Assembly: GCA_005502775.1 (NCBI GenBank)
Contig: SCNI01000036.1
Location: 1 to 33,773, forward strand
Length of the DNA stretch: 33,773 nucleotides
Direction of reading: 5' to 3'
Source of the DNA: Microbacteriaceae bacterium 3FA27C10
GTDB lineage: Bacteria; Actinomycetota; Actinomycetes; Actinomycetales; Microbacteriaceae
The notes under the pieces were generated by a model, which saw only the letters and a program-made list of their open reading frames with translations, did no database searches and was not told the origin of the DNA. Positions 22,617-29,581 of the stretch are shown one piece after another. The position numbers and the translations under genes are program-made. Position 1 is the stretch's first letter; each line of letters opens with the position of its first letter.

Positions 22617-23847
22617 GCACCCCGCGCAGGGCGCCGATCGGCAACAGGGCGCAGAGGGCGACCGTGGCGGCCGCGAGGTACAGCGCGAGGTAGTTGTCAG
22701 GGCGGCCGGAGAACGGGTCCCCGCCGCCGATGAGGAGCAGTACCGTGGCGATGGCCGGCGAGATCGTGGCCGGCAGCGTCTCCGTGATGTTCAGCAGCCC
22801 GAGGTACGCCCCGTGTTCACCCGGCGGGATCGTGCGCAGCGCCAAGGCGAGGTCGATGGCGAAGAACACCCCTAGCGCCAGCCCGCCCACCACGGCGCCG
22901 ACCACGAGCGGCGCGACGTCCGAGCTGACGGCGCGCAGGACGGCGGCCACCGCGAGACCCAAGGCGGCCACGACGATATAGGGGCGGTAGTCGCCACTGC
23001 GCCCAGCCAACGCGCCGGACACGAGCGACGCCAGCACGATCGCTGCCCCACCGGCAAAAGTGACGAGAGCCACGACCTGGCCCGCCTGACCGGGGCTGAG
23101 GTGCATCCGGTCGCTGACGAAGAACAGGGTGAACGACGTGGCGAGTCCAAAGGCCAATTGCATCAAGAAGCGCTGCAGCCACACCGCGGCGAAGGGCTTC
23201 GCCGCGAGCAGGCTCATGCGGCTCGGGAGAGCGAACTGCTGCGCCCGGCGCACCTGCTGAGTGAGCGGCGGATCGTGCAGGAGCACGGTCGCGACCCCGA
23301 CGATGACGACGGCCACCGTCGGCATGGCCATCACCACGATCTCGATGCGCCCCGGCAGGAGACCCGCCAGCAGAAGCGGGGGAAGGGTACCGAGGAAAGC
23401 GGCCGCGCCGAAGATGCCCGAGGCGAGGGCGCGACTGCGCTCTCGGATCTGATCGCCGAGAAGCGCGGCCACGGCCGCCAGCGAGGCGTTGTAAGCCGTC
23501 TGAGCGAGCACCCAGGCGATCGTCAGCTCCCCCGCCGTCTGGGCCGTGACGATCAGAACGGATGCGCCCCATCCGCCGATCACGCCGGCCAGCAACCACG
23601 GGCGTCGCCGACCGAACCTGCCCCGGGTGCGGTCCGAAAGCCAGCCGAACAGCGGATTCGCGATCACGGAGGCCAGGGCGCCGCAGATCGTCACGAAGGC
23701 GAGCGTCGAGGTGCGCTGGTCTTCGGGCACCAACTCTGCGATCCGAAGAGGCAGCCCGGTGACGACCGGCGCCGTGAGCGACCCCAGAAGGGCGAGATTG
23801 ATCACAGCGAACAGCGCGATCGAACCTCGATCAGTTCTCACGGCCAC
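22561..23847 (-). CDS. MFS transporter (GPH/sugar-like)
   Basis: About 428 residues with 12 predicted membrane helices. The loop 2-3 motif A is NPLFGWLSDRTRGRFGRRRPW (about 65-84), the form typical of glycoside-pentoside-hexuronide and sucrose-type carriers. A second motif, SGALAGRSGDYRP, lies in the C-terminal half. The gene overlaps the LuxR-type regulator tail to tail by 56 bp, and shares a 160-bp upstream gap with the sensor kinase. Two GTG starts are possible: 23853, and 23847, which lies exactly six bases after TAGCCT. I choose 23847. The substrate may be a sugar but cannot be proved. Confidence 0.85.
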   Translation of the reverse strand: MAVRTDRGSIALFAVINLALLGSLTAPVVTGLPLRIAELVPEDQRTSTLAFVTICGALASVIANPLFGWLSDRTRGRFGRRRPWLLAGVIGGWGASVLIVTAQTAGELTIAWVLAQTAYNASLAAVAALLGDQIRERSRALASGIFGAAAFLGTLPPLLLAGLLPGRIEIVVMAMPTVAVVIVGVATVLLHDPPLTQQVRRAQQFALPSRMSLLAAKPFAAVWLQRFLMQLAFGLATSFTLFFVSDRMHLSPGQAGQVVALVTFAGGAAIVLASLVSGALAGRSGDYRPYIVVAALGLAVAAVLRAVSSDVAPLVVGAVVGGLALGVFFAIDLALALRTIPPGEHGAYLGLLNITETLPATISPAIATVLLLIGGGDPFSGRPDNYLALYLAAATVALCALLPIGALRGVLTRAPDDRVRGRREDPSP

Positions 23848-23853
23848 TCCCAC

Positions 23854-23859
23854 AGGCTA
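23854..23859 (-). promoter_or_regulatory. -10 element (TAGCCT) of leaderless MFS gene
   Basis: TAGCCT on the minus strand lies immediately before GTG 23853 and six bases before GTG 23847. A promoter cannot support translation from 23853 at its usual start point, which is why the start was set at 23847. Confidence 0.45.
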
Positions 23860-23998
23860 GCGTCACCGGGCGACGCCGGGGAAAGCCCCGACGAAGAACG
23901 GGTCGAGGGATGGAGTCTCACCAGCCGGCGGCCCCCGCGGTCTCATCCCTTCGGCTGAATCCGGCTGCGGGGCCTGGGCCCCGGCGTGCCCGAGCGCA

Positions 23999-24004
23999 TA
24001 GCGT
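23999..24004 (+). promoter_or_regulatory. -10 element (TAGCGT) of leaderless sensor kinase gene
   Basis: TAGCGT ends six bases before the ATG at 24011. The gap GTCGGC has no Shine-Dalgarno sequence. Sequence and spacing match the promoter of the aldo/keto reductase gene. Confidence 0.5.
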
Positions 24005-24010
24005 GTCGGC

Positions 24011-25336
24011 ATGTCGTCACTCACGGAGCGCCTCAACCTGTTCATCGAGCCGGTGATCGGCGTCGTCTTCCTTCTGCTCTGGATCAACGCCGAGGTCGGC
24101 CGCACGCACGAACCGGGGTTCTTCGTCGGCCTCGGCCTGTACGCGGTCGCGATCGCCGTCTGCCGCCTGCTGCCGGTGGTGTCGCTCGCGATCATCGGCG
24201 GAGTGCCGCTGCTGCAGTTCGCCGGCGTGCTCTCGGCGCCCGAGTCCACCACCTGGCCGATCTACGAAGCGGCGCTCGTCGTCGGGTTCGTCGTCGCGCT
24301 CAGCGCGACATCGCGCATCCGCTGGGCTGCACTGGCCGTGGGTGCCGTGCAGGCGGTGACCATCGGGATCGTGCTCGTCTGGGTCGGGGACTGGGCTAGC
24401 TGGACCGGAGGGACGTCGCTCCTTCTTCTCGGCGTTCCGATCGGCGCGACGCAGCTCACCATCGGCCTCACCGCCCTCGGCGGGGTGCTCTATCTGCTGG
24501 CCTGGGGTGCGGGGGCGGCGTTGCATGCCGGCAGCCGCCGGCGCGCGGAGCGGCAGGCGCTCGCCGAGGCCGAGGCGGCCCTCGTCGCCGCCGACTTCGA
24601 GCTGCGGAGTGTCAGGGAGCGCAGCGAGCTGGCCCAGGAGGTGCACGACGTGCTGGCCCACTCGCTCACCGTGGTGGTGGCGGTGGCCGACGGCTCGCGC
24701 TACCTGCGCGCCTCCGACGCGGCGGCGTCGCTGTCGGAGCCCTCCGAGCCGGGAGAGCTCCCGGAGCAGGAGGCTGTCCCGGAGCCGGATGCGATCCCGG
24801 AGCAGACCGACGAAGCACTGCGCCGCATCGCCGACACGGCGCGGTCGGCGCTCACCGACCTGCGGGGCCTGCTCGAAGGCCTGCACGACGACGGCACCCG
24901 GCCGCAGCCGGGGCTCGCCGGCATCGACGCTCTCGTGGAACGGGTGTCGCTCACCGGGATGACCGTGCGGCTCGAGCGCCTCGGCGAGCCGGGGTCGCTC
25001 ACCCCGGCCCAGGAGCTGAGCGTCTACCGGATCGTGCAGGAGAGCCTCACGAACGCGCTCAAGCACGGCGGAAGCCGGCCGGCGGCGTCGGTGTCACTCG
25101 CTTGGAGCGGAGACGGACTCGTGCTCACGGTGACGAGCGCGGCCTGCGCGGTGCCGGAGGCGGGGGCGGCGACGGCGGGCCGCACCTTCGGGATCCGGGG
25201 TATGACCGACCGTGCACGGCTCGCGGGTGGCTGGCTCACCGCCGCACGCGACGAGGCGGAGGGCGCATTCGTGGTGACGGCGTCCATCCCCGCCTACTCG
25301 ACCGTCGAGCGACGAGCCGCCGGAGTGGCCGCGTGA
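24011..25336 (+). CDS. NarL-type sensor histidine kinase
   Basis: 441-residue membrane sensor kinase. Residues 1-170 hold about five or six helices with short loops (sensing within or at the membrane). The HisKA_3 dimerisation domain has the phospho-accepting His212 in EVHDVLAHSLTVVVAVADG. The ATPase domain contains the N box ESLTNALKHGG and G box FGIRGMTDRA. Between the two DHp helices (about 241-266) is an extra Pro/Glu-rich segment (EPSEPGELPEQEAVPEP) not usual in the family. The gene overlaps its response regulator by GTGA, so both are made together. Autophosphorylation would pass phosphate to Asp75 of the partner. The signal is unknown. Confidence 0.92.
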   Translation: MSSLTERLNLFIEPVIGVVFLLLWINAEVGRTHEPGFFVGLGLYAVAIAVCRLLPVVSLAIIGGVPLLQFAGVLSAPESTTWPIYEAALVVGFVVALSATSRIRWAALAVGAVQAVTIGIVLVWVGDWASWTGGTSLLLLGVPIGATQLTIGLTALGGVLYLLAWGAGAALHAGSRRRAERQALAEAEAALVAADFELRSVRERSELAQEVHDVLAHSLTVVVAVADGSRYLRASDAAASLSEPSEPGELPEQEAVPEPDAIPEQTDEALRRIADTARSALTDLRGLLEGLHDDGTRPQPGLAGIDALVERVSLTGMTVRLERLGEPGSLTPAQELSVYRIVQESLTNALKHGGSRPAASVSLAWSGDGLVLTVTSAACAVPEAGAATAGRTFGIRGMTDRARLAGGWLTAARDEAEGAFVVTASIPAYSTVERRAAGVAA

Positions 25337-26088
25337 GCGCCGCCCGGGCAGCCGCAGACGCAGCCGGTGAGGCGGTGCTCGCAACCGAGGAACGGCGCAT
25401 CCGCGTGGCGGTGGTCGACGACCAGGAGCTGTTCGTCTACGGCCTGCGCATGCTCATCGACTCGCAGCGCGACCTCGACCTGGTCGGCACCGCCGGCGAC
25501 GGCGCCGCGGCGGTCGATCTCGTGCGGCGCACGCGACCGGACGTGGTGCTGATGGACATCCGGATGCCCGGCACGAACGGCATCGAGGCGACCCGCCTGA
25601 TCGTGGGCGAGCGCGATGCCGCTCCGGATGCGGGCGGCGCCGGTGCCGGCGAGCCGAGTGCTGCGCCGGCACCGCAGGTCGTCGTGCTGACCACGTTCCA
25701 GCAGGAGGAGGCGGTGTTCCAGGCGATGCGCCACGGGGCGAGCGCCTTCGTCACCAAGGACGTGACGCCCGAGGTGCTGCTCGACACGATCCGCGCGGTG
25801 CACGCGGGCGACGCCCCGCCCGTTCCCGTCGGGACCGTGGTGCGGCAGTTCGCGCGCCCGGCCGGCGGGGCCGATGTCCCCGATGCTCTGGTGGCCCTGT
25901 CGCCGCGCGAGCGGGACGTGTTCCTGCTCGCGGCCACGGGGATGCGCAACAGCGAGATCGCGCGCGCGGCGTTCGTGAGCGAGGCCACGGTCAAGTCGCA
26001 CATCCGCGCCGTGCTGCACAAGCTCGGGCTGCAGAGCCGCGCGCAGATCGTGGTGCACGCCTACGAGAACCGGCTGCTCCGGCGCTGA
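25333..26088 (+). CDS. NarL/LuxR-type response regulator
   Basis: 251 residues. The receiver domain (about 22-150) has acidic Asp29/Asp30 (VVDDQEL), phospho-acceptor Asp75 (VLMDIRMPG), a switch Thr in VLTTF, and Lys in FVTKDVTPE. An Ala/Gly/Pro-rich insertion (DAAPDAGGAGAGEPSAAPAP, about 97-116) sits before strand 4. The C-terminal HTH (LSPRERDVFLLAATGMRNSEIA to SEATVKSHI, about 195-225) is typical NarL. The GTG start at 25333 overlaps the kinase stop by 4 bp. An earlier in-frame start exists inside the kinase gene but has no support. The target genes are unknown; the divergent MFS gene is a candidate. Confidence 0.92.
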   Translation: MSAARAAADAAGEAVLATEERRIRVAVVDDQELFVYGLRMLIDSQRDLDLVGTAGDGAAAVDLVRRTRPDVVLMDIRMPGTNGIEATRLIVGERDAAPDAGGAGAGEPSAAPAPQVVVLTTFQQEEAVFQAMRHGASAFVTKDVTPEVLLDTIRAVHAGDAPPVPVGTVVRQFARPAGGADVPDALVALSPRERDVFLLAATGMRNSEIARAAFVSEATVKSHIRAVLHKLGLQSRAQIVVHAYENRLLRR

Positions 26089-26140
26089 GCGCGGCAGGCG
26101 ACCGGGACCCGCCCGCTCGTCGTGGGGCCGCCCAGCCGGC

Positions 26141-27457
26141 TCACCAGCCGGCGGGTCCCGCGCTCCCGGCCGGGTACTCCTCGAGCGGCGTCTCACCGGC
26201 GGCCCAGGCCGAGAGGATCGGCGTCACGATGCGCCAGCACTGCTCGGCCACGTCGCCGGGCACCGAGAGCAGCGTGTCGCGCTGCAGGATGCCGGCCAGC
26301 ACCTGCGCGTAGGCACCGAGCTCCGGTTCGCCGGGTCGCGCTTCGAGGGGCATGCGCTCGAGGGCGTCGGGCGTGGCCGAGCCGTGAACGAGCAGGTCGA
26401 GGTCGACGTCGCCGTTCTTCAACGAGAGGCGCAGCACCGTGCCGCCCGGGCCCTCGGCGGGTGCGGCGATGCCCGTGGGCGGCGACGCGGCGCGGAAGTG
26501 CAGGGCGACCTCGGCCCGCGGGCTGCCGATCGCCTTGCCCGAGCGCAGCACGAACGGTACGCCCTCCCAGCGGGGGACGTCGACCTGCAGCAGCAGCTGC
26601 GCGAGGGTCTCCGTGCCACGTGCGCCGTCGACATCGGGCTCGTCGGCATACGACGGGAAGAAGCGATCGCCCACCCGGCCCTGGGTGTAGCGGGCGCGGC
26701 GGGCGGTCGACGGGTCGTCGCGCCACACGCGCACCGCGCCGAGCACCTCGGCCACGCGGGCGTGCACGGAGGCGGAGGTGACCGCATCCGGTCGTTCCAT
26801 CGCGGTGAGCGCGAGCACCATCAGCAGGTGGCTCTGGAGCATGTCACGCAGGGCCCCGGTGCGATCGTAGAAGGCGGCGCGGCCCTCGAGGCCGAGCTCC
26901 TCGTCGTAGACGATCTCGACCTTCTCGATGGTGTCGCGGTTCCACGCCGACTCGAGCAGCGCGTTGCCGAAGCGCAGGCCGAGCATCCCGTGCACGGTGG
27001 CGTTGCCGAGGAAGTGGTCGATGCGCCAGAGGCGGCCCTCGGCGCCGCCCGACGGGGCCAGCGCCTCGGCCAGCTCGCGGTTGAGGGCCTCGGCGTCGGC
27101 CAGATCGTCGCCGAAGGGCTTCTCGATGGCCACGAGCAGCTCGGGCGGCAGCGCGATCTGCGCGAGCGCGGCCGCGACCGTGTGGCCCATCGACGGAGGC
27201 AGGGCGATGTACAGCACCGGGGAGGTGGGGCACGCGTCGAGCAGCGCCGTCAGCTCGGCAGGGTCGGCGGCATCCGTGGGGATGAACTCGGCCGTCGACG
27301 CGAGCTCTCGCACGGTGTGCGCCGAGACCCCCGCCGCCTCGAGGCTGCGGCGAACCAGCCCTTGCCAGTCATCACGCGATTTCGGGGTGCGGGCGGCGTC
27401 GGGGATTCCGGGCCGGCCGGAGGCGTCGGGCGCTCCTGGGCTGTCGCTCACGCTCAC
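26141..27457 (-). CDS. Glucose-6-phosphate dehydrogenase homologue lacking the N-terminal coenzyme loop
   Basis: 438-residue homologue of G6PDH, which oxidises glucose-6-phosphate to 6-phosphogluconolactone with NADP. The substrate-site motif RIDHFLG (Asp147, His148), EKPFG (Lys113) and the general base His210 (DMLQSHLLMVLAL) are present. The usual first 40-50 residues with GxxGDLxxRKL (Rossmann loop and catalytic Lys) are absent; instead there is MSVSDSPGAPDASGRPGIPD, after which similarity begins near WQGLVRRSL. An in-frame stop at 27470-27472 rules out an upstream extension. It is therefore probably unable to bind NADP normally, or has a different role. It is convergent with the response regulator. 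Confidence 0.85.
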   Translation of the reverse strand: MSVSDSPGAPDASGRPGIPDAARTPKSRDDWQGLVRRSLEAAGVSAHTVRELASTAEFIPTDAADPAELTALLDACPTSPVLYIALPPSMGHTVAAALAQIALPPELLVAIEKPFGDDLADAEALNRELAEALAPSGGAEGRLWRIDHFLGNATVHGMLGLRFGNALLESAWNRDTIEKVEIVYDEELGLEGRAAFYDRTGALRDMLQSHLLMVLALTAMERPDAVTSASVHARVAEVLGAVRVWRDDPSTARRARYTQGRVGDRFFPSYADEPDVDGARGTETLAQLLLQVDVPRWEGVPFVLRSGKAIGSPRAEVALHFRAASPPTGIAAPAEGPGGTVLRLSLKNGDVDLDLLVHGSATPDALERMPLEARPGEPELGAYAQVLAGILQRDTLLSVPGDVAEQCWRIVTPILSAWAAGETPLEEYPAGSAGPAGW

Positions 27458-27469
27458 GCTGGACGCGGC

Positions 27470-27679
27470 TCAGGCGCCGATCTTCTTGGCGATCTTCGTC
27501 GCGGCCTTCTCGGCCTGCTTGTAGCTGCGCTTGCGGGCCTTCGCCACGGCCGGGTCGTCCCAGAACTTCTTGGCGACGCCGCTGATCTCGCGGTAACGCG
27601 AACGGCCGGCCTTGGTGCCGGCGACGTAGGCCCCGGCGGCCACCGCGACGAGGAGGAGGAAGGCGACGGGCTTGGGCAT
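27470..27679 (-). CDS. Small single-TM basic protein
   Basis: 69 residues, not recognised. A hydrophobic N-terminal helix (AFLLLVAVAAGAYVAG, about 6-21) is followed by a highly basic helical tail (KKFWDDPAVAKARKRSYKQAEKAATKIAKKIG), suggesting a membrane anchor with a cytoplasmic, amphipathic tail. It resembles YtxH-like small proteins in layout only. The start is ATG 27679, with AGGAG seven bases upstream. The stop is 12 bp before the G6PDH-like start, so the two may be cotranscribed. Confidence 0.7.
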   Translation of the reverse strand: MPKPVAFLLLVAVAAGAYVAGTKAGRSRYREISGVAKKFWDDPAVAKARKRSYKQAEKAATKIAKKIGA

Positions 27680-27736
27680 GATGCACTCCTTGCGTTCGGT
27701 GTCGCGCGCGGCTTCGTGCGTCGCGACTCCCTGTCG

Positions 27737-27765
27737 ACGCTATGCCCGGGCGCGGCTTGCGCCAA
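27737..27765 (-). promoter_or_regulatory. Promoter TTGGCG-N17-TAGCGT for small protein/G6PDH-like operon
   Basis: On the minus strand TTGGCG (27765-27760) and TAGCGT (27742-27737) are exactly 17 bp apart, a good sigma-70-type arrangement. Transcription would start near 27730 and give a leader of about 50 bases to the ATG at 27679. Confidence 0.5.
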
Positions 27766-27858
27766 TGGTCACTCGGCGAGTCAACAGGATGCGGATGCGC
27801 GCCGAAGCGGACGCGCGCCTGGGCGGGCCCCCGGTGCGCGTCGTGCCTGCTGCCGGGC

Positions 27859-28581
27859 TCAGCGCTGCGCGATCACCGGATGCGGCACTGCGCGGTAGGC
27901 CGCCACACAGGCGAGCGCGAGCCACGCCCAGCCGGCGAGCACGGCGATCCAGAGCAGTCCCACCCCGACCGGCGTCGCCGACAGCGCCCCACCTCCCACG
28001 AAAGCGGCGATCATCACGATCCCCGCGACCCTCGACCAGAGCGCAGCGCCCGGCGAGGTCCCGGCGACGGCTGCGCGGCGGCCGAACCAGGATCCCGCGA
28101 CGAGGGCGGCCACCCCGAGGCAGACGAATCCGAGCCCCCCGAACGCGAGGTGCAGAGTTCCCGCGACCGTGAACACGCCACCGGCGACGCCGGGCGGGAA
28201 GCTGCCCGTCGCATCCGGCGGGAACAGCGCGCTCAGCACGAGGCAGGCGCCGTAGACCCCCACGAGCACCGCCGAGACGCGCGGCCAGCCGGGCGTGCGG
28301 GCGAGTCCGATCGCGGCGACCATCGTCATGAGGCCGGCGAGCACGAGGTTGACGAGCTGCAGCCAGCCGAGGCCGCCGAGCAGCAGCAGGCTCAGCGCGT
28401 CGCGGCTGAGGTCGAACCCGGGGCGGGTGAGAGCCAGTACCAGGCCGAAGACGAGGTAGAACACCCCAGCGACCACGCCCCAGCCGAGCATCGACCGCGT
28501 GACGGCCGCGCTCGTGTCGAAGCCGGAGTCCAGGCCGGACGTGGACTGCCTCTGCGCGCCGCGCGAGTTTTGTGCACTCAT
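27859..28581 (-). CDS. DUF998-like integral membrane protein
   Basis: 240 residues with about six membrane helices separated by short loops. The segment DALSLLLLGGLGWLQLVNLVLAG (positions about 60-82) is characteristic of DUF998. Function is unknown. The start is ATG 28581. It is preceded on the minus strand by CATTAT exactly six bases away, and its start codon lies in the middle of a 16-bp palindrome. It is divergent from the TetR regulator with only 17 bp between the two start codons, so TetR is very likely its repressor. Many DUF998 proteins sit beside regulators, consistent with a role in the envelope stress or transport of an inducer, but this is inference. Confidence 0.85.
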   Translation of the reverse strand: MSAQNSRGAQRQSTSGLDSGFDTSAAVTRSMLGWGVVAGVFYLVFGLVLALTRPGFDLSRDALSLLLLGGLGWLQLVNLVLAGLMTMVAAIGLARTPGWPRVSAVLVGVYGACLVLSALFPPDATGSFPPGVAGGVFTVAGTLHLAFGGLGFVCLGVAALVAGSWFGRRAAVAGTSPGAALWSRVAGIVMIAAFVGGGALSATPVGVGLLWIAVLAGWAWLALACVAAYRAVPHPVIAQR

Positions 28582-28588
28582 GAGTGCA
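28573..28588. promoter_or_regulatory. 16-bp perfect palindrome, likely TetR operator
   Basis: TGCACTCATGAGTGCA (28573-28588) is perfectly symmetric. It covers the DUF998 start codon (28581-28579), reaches the -10 element of tetR (CATAAT, 28587-28592), and would block both promoters if bound. TetR regulators usually bind palindromes of 15-20 bp near their own start. Confidence 0.65.
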
Positions 28589-28598
28589 TAATGTCAGC
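28582..28598. promoter_or_regulatory. Overlapping divergent leaderless -10 elements (DUF998/tetR)
   Basis: Plus strand: CATAAT (28587-28592) ends six bases before tetR ATG 28599. Minus strand: CATTAT (28593-28588) ends six bases before DUF998 ATG 28581, with a possible TTGCCT -35 at 28617-28612. The two -10 elements share five bases, so the promoters cannot both be open at once. Confidence 0.6.
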
Positions 28599-29240
28599 AT
28601 GGCGCACGAGAAGGCAACCCCGGGTGACCGGCGGCCCGACCCGCGGCCGCAGCGCTCGCGGGAGCGCATCCTCGATGCGGCGACGGCGCACTTCGCCCGT
28701 CGCGGCTTCGTCGGAGCGAGCGTCGACGAGGTGGCGGCGGAGGCCGGGGTCGCGAAACGCACCGTCTACAACCTCTTCGCGAGCAAGGACGAACTCTTCC
28801 GCGCGGTCGTCGAGCGCGTGACCGAGACGGCCGAGGGGTTCATGACCCGGGACGCGGAGGCCGTGATCGGGCACCGGCCCACGGCAGAGGAGATCGGCGA
28901 CCTCGCGGAAGCACACGCCCGTGCGGTGCTCTCCCCGCGCGTGCTGGCCACCCGGCGCCTGCTCGTGGGCGAGTCCGCCCGCTTCCCGGAGCTCGCCGCC
29001 GACTACTACGAGCGCATCCCGGCTCGCGTCATGCGAGCGATCGCCCGGCGGCTCGCGCGCTATCACGACGCGGGCCTGCTGCACGTGCCCGATCCGGCGC
29101 TCGCCGCCGAGCACTTCGCGTTCCTGGTTCTCGGCGCCTCCCTCGACCGCGCGATGTTCGACGCCACCGCTCTCGACCCCGTCGTCGTCGCCGAGCACGC
29201 CCGCGCGGGCGCCGAGACCTTCGTGCGCGCCTACCGGTGA
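28599..29240 (+). CDS. TetR family regulator
   Basis: 213-residue repressor. The N-terminal HTH is RSRERILDAATAHFARRGFVG (about 22-42) followed by SVDEVAAEAGVAKRTVYNLFASKDELF, with the recognition helix AKRTVYNLF. The C-terminal ligand domain (about 75-205) resembles the AefR-like group (ARFPELAADYYERIPARV). ATG 28599 is chosen over the frame opening at 28584, which would place the start inside the palindrome. It is autoregulated by inference, through the adjacent operator, and controls the divergent DUF998 gene. The inducer is unknown. Confidence 0.92.
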   Translation: MAHEKATPGDRRPDPRPQRSRERILDAATAHFARRGFVGASVDEVAAEAGVAKRTVYNLFASKDELFRAVVERVTETAEGFMTRDAEAVIGHRPTAEEIGDLAEAHARAVLSPRVLATRRLLVGESARFPELAADYYERIPARVMRAIARRLARYHDAGLLHVPDPALAAEHFAFLVLGASLDRAMFDATALDPVVVAEHARAGAETFVRAYR

Positions 29241-29278
29241 CGAAGCCGGGAGCCTGCGTGGATGCGGGCGGCCGCCGC

Positions 29279-29284
29279 TAGGTT
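29279..29284 (+). promoter_or_regulatory. -10 element (TAGGTT) of leaderless PadR gene
   Basis: TAGGTT ends six bases before the ATG at 29291. The gap (GAGAAC) has no properly spaced Shine-Dalgarno sequence. Confidence 0.5.
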
Positions 29285-29290
29285 GAGAAC

Positions 29291-29581
29291 ATGGAACCGT
29301 TGCAGCGGGTGACCGCTCCCACCGTCGACGTGCTCACGATCCTCCTCGAAGGAGACGGCCCGATGTTCGGGCTGCAGATCATGCAGCTCTCCGGCCGGCC
29401 CTCGGGCACCGTCTACCCGATTCTCGAGCGACTCGAACGCCAGGGCTGGATCGCCTCCGAGTGGGAGGAGCACACCGACACGCAGCTGCGCCGTCGCCGT
29501 GTGTACTCTTTCACGGCCGAGGGTGCGCCGGCGGCGCGGGACCTGCTCGCAACCCGCCCCACCGCAGGGCAGCGCTCGTGA
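29291..29581 (+). CDS. PadR family transcriptional regulator
   Basis: 96-residue winged-helix protein of the PadR family (short PadR-s2-like type). LTILLEGDGPMFGLQIMQLSG is the first helix pair (about 16-36), then SGTVYPILERLERQGWIASEWE (recognition helix and wing, about 38-59), and RRRVYSFTAEGAPAARDLL (about 68-86). The C-terminal dimerisation helix is short. Its stop overlaps the alditol oxidase start by GTGA, so the pair is translationally coupled, and PadR probably controls this operon. The start at 29291 is supported by the -10 element. Confidence 0.85.
   Translation: MEPLQRVTAPTVDVLTILLEGDGPMFGLQIMQLSGRPSGTVYPILERLERQGWIASEWEEHTDTQLRRRRVYSFTAEGAPAARDLLATRPTAGQRS

Noticed and set aside
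26384-27898. 504-codon plus-strand frame opposite the G6PDH homologue
   Set aside because: Antisense shadow; it also crosses the small-protein gene and promoter. No domain is recognisable.
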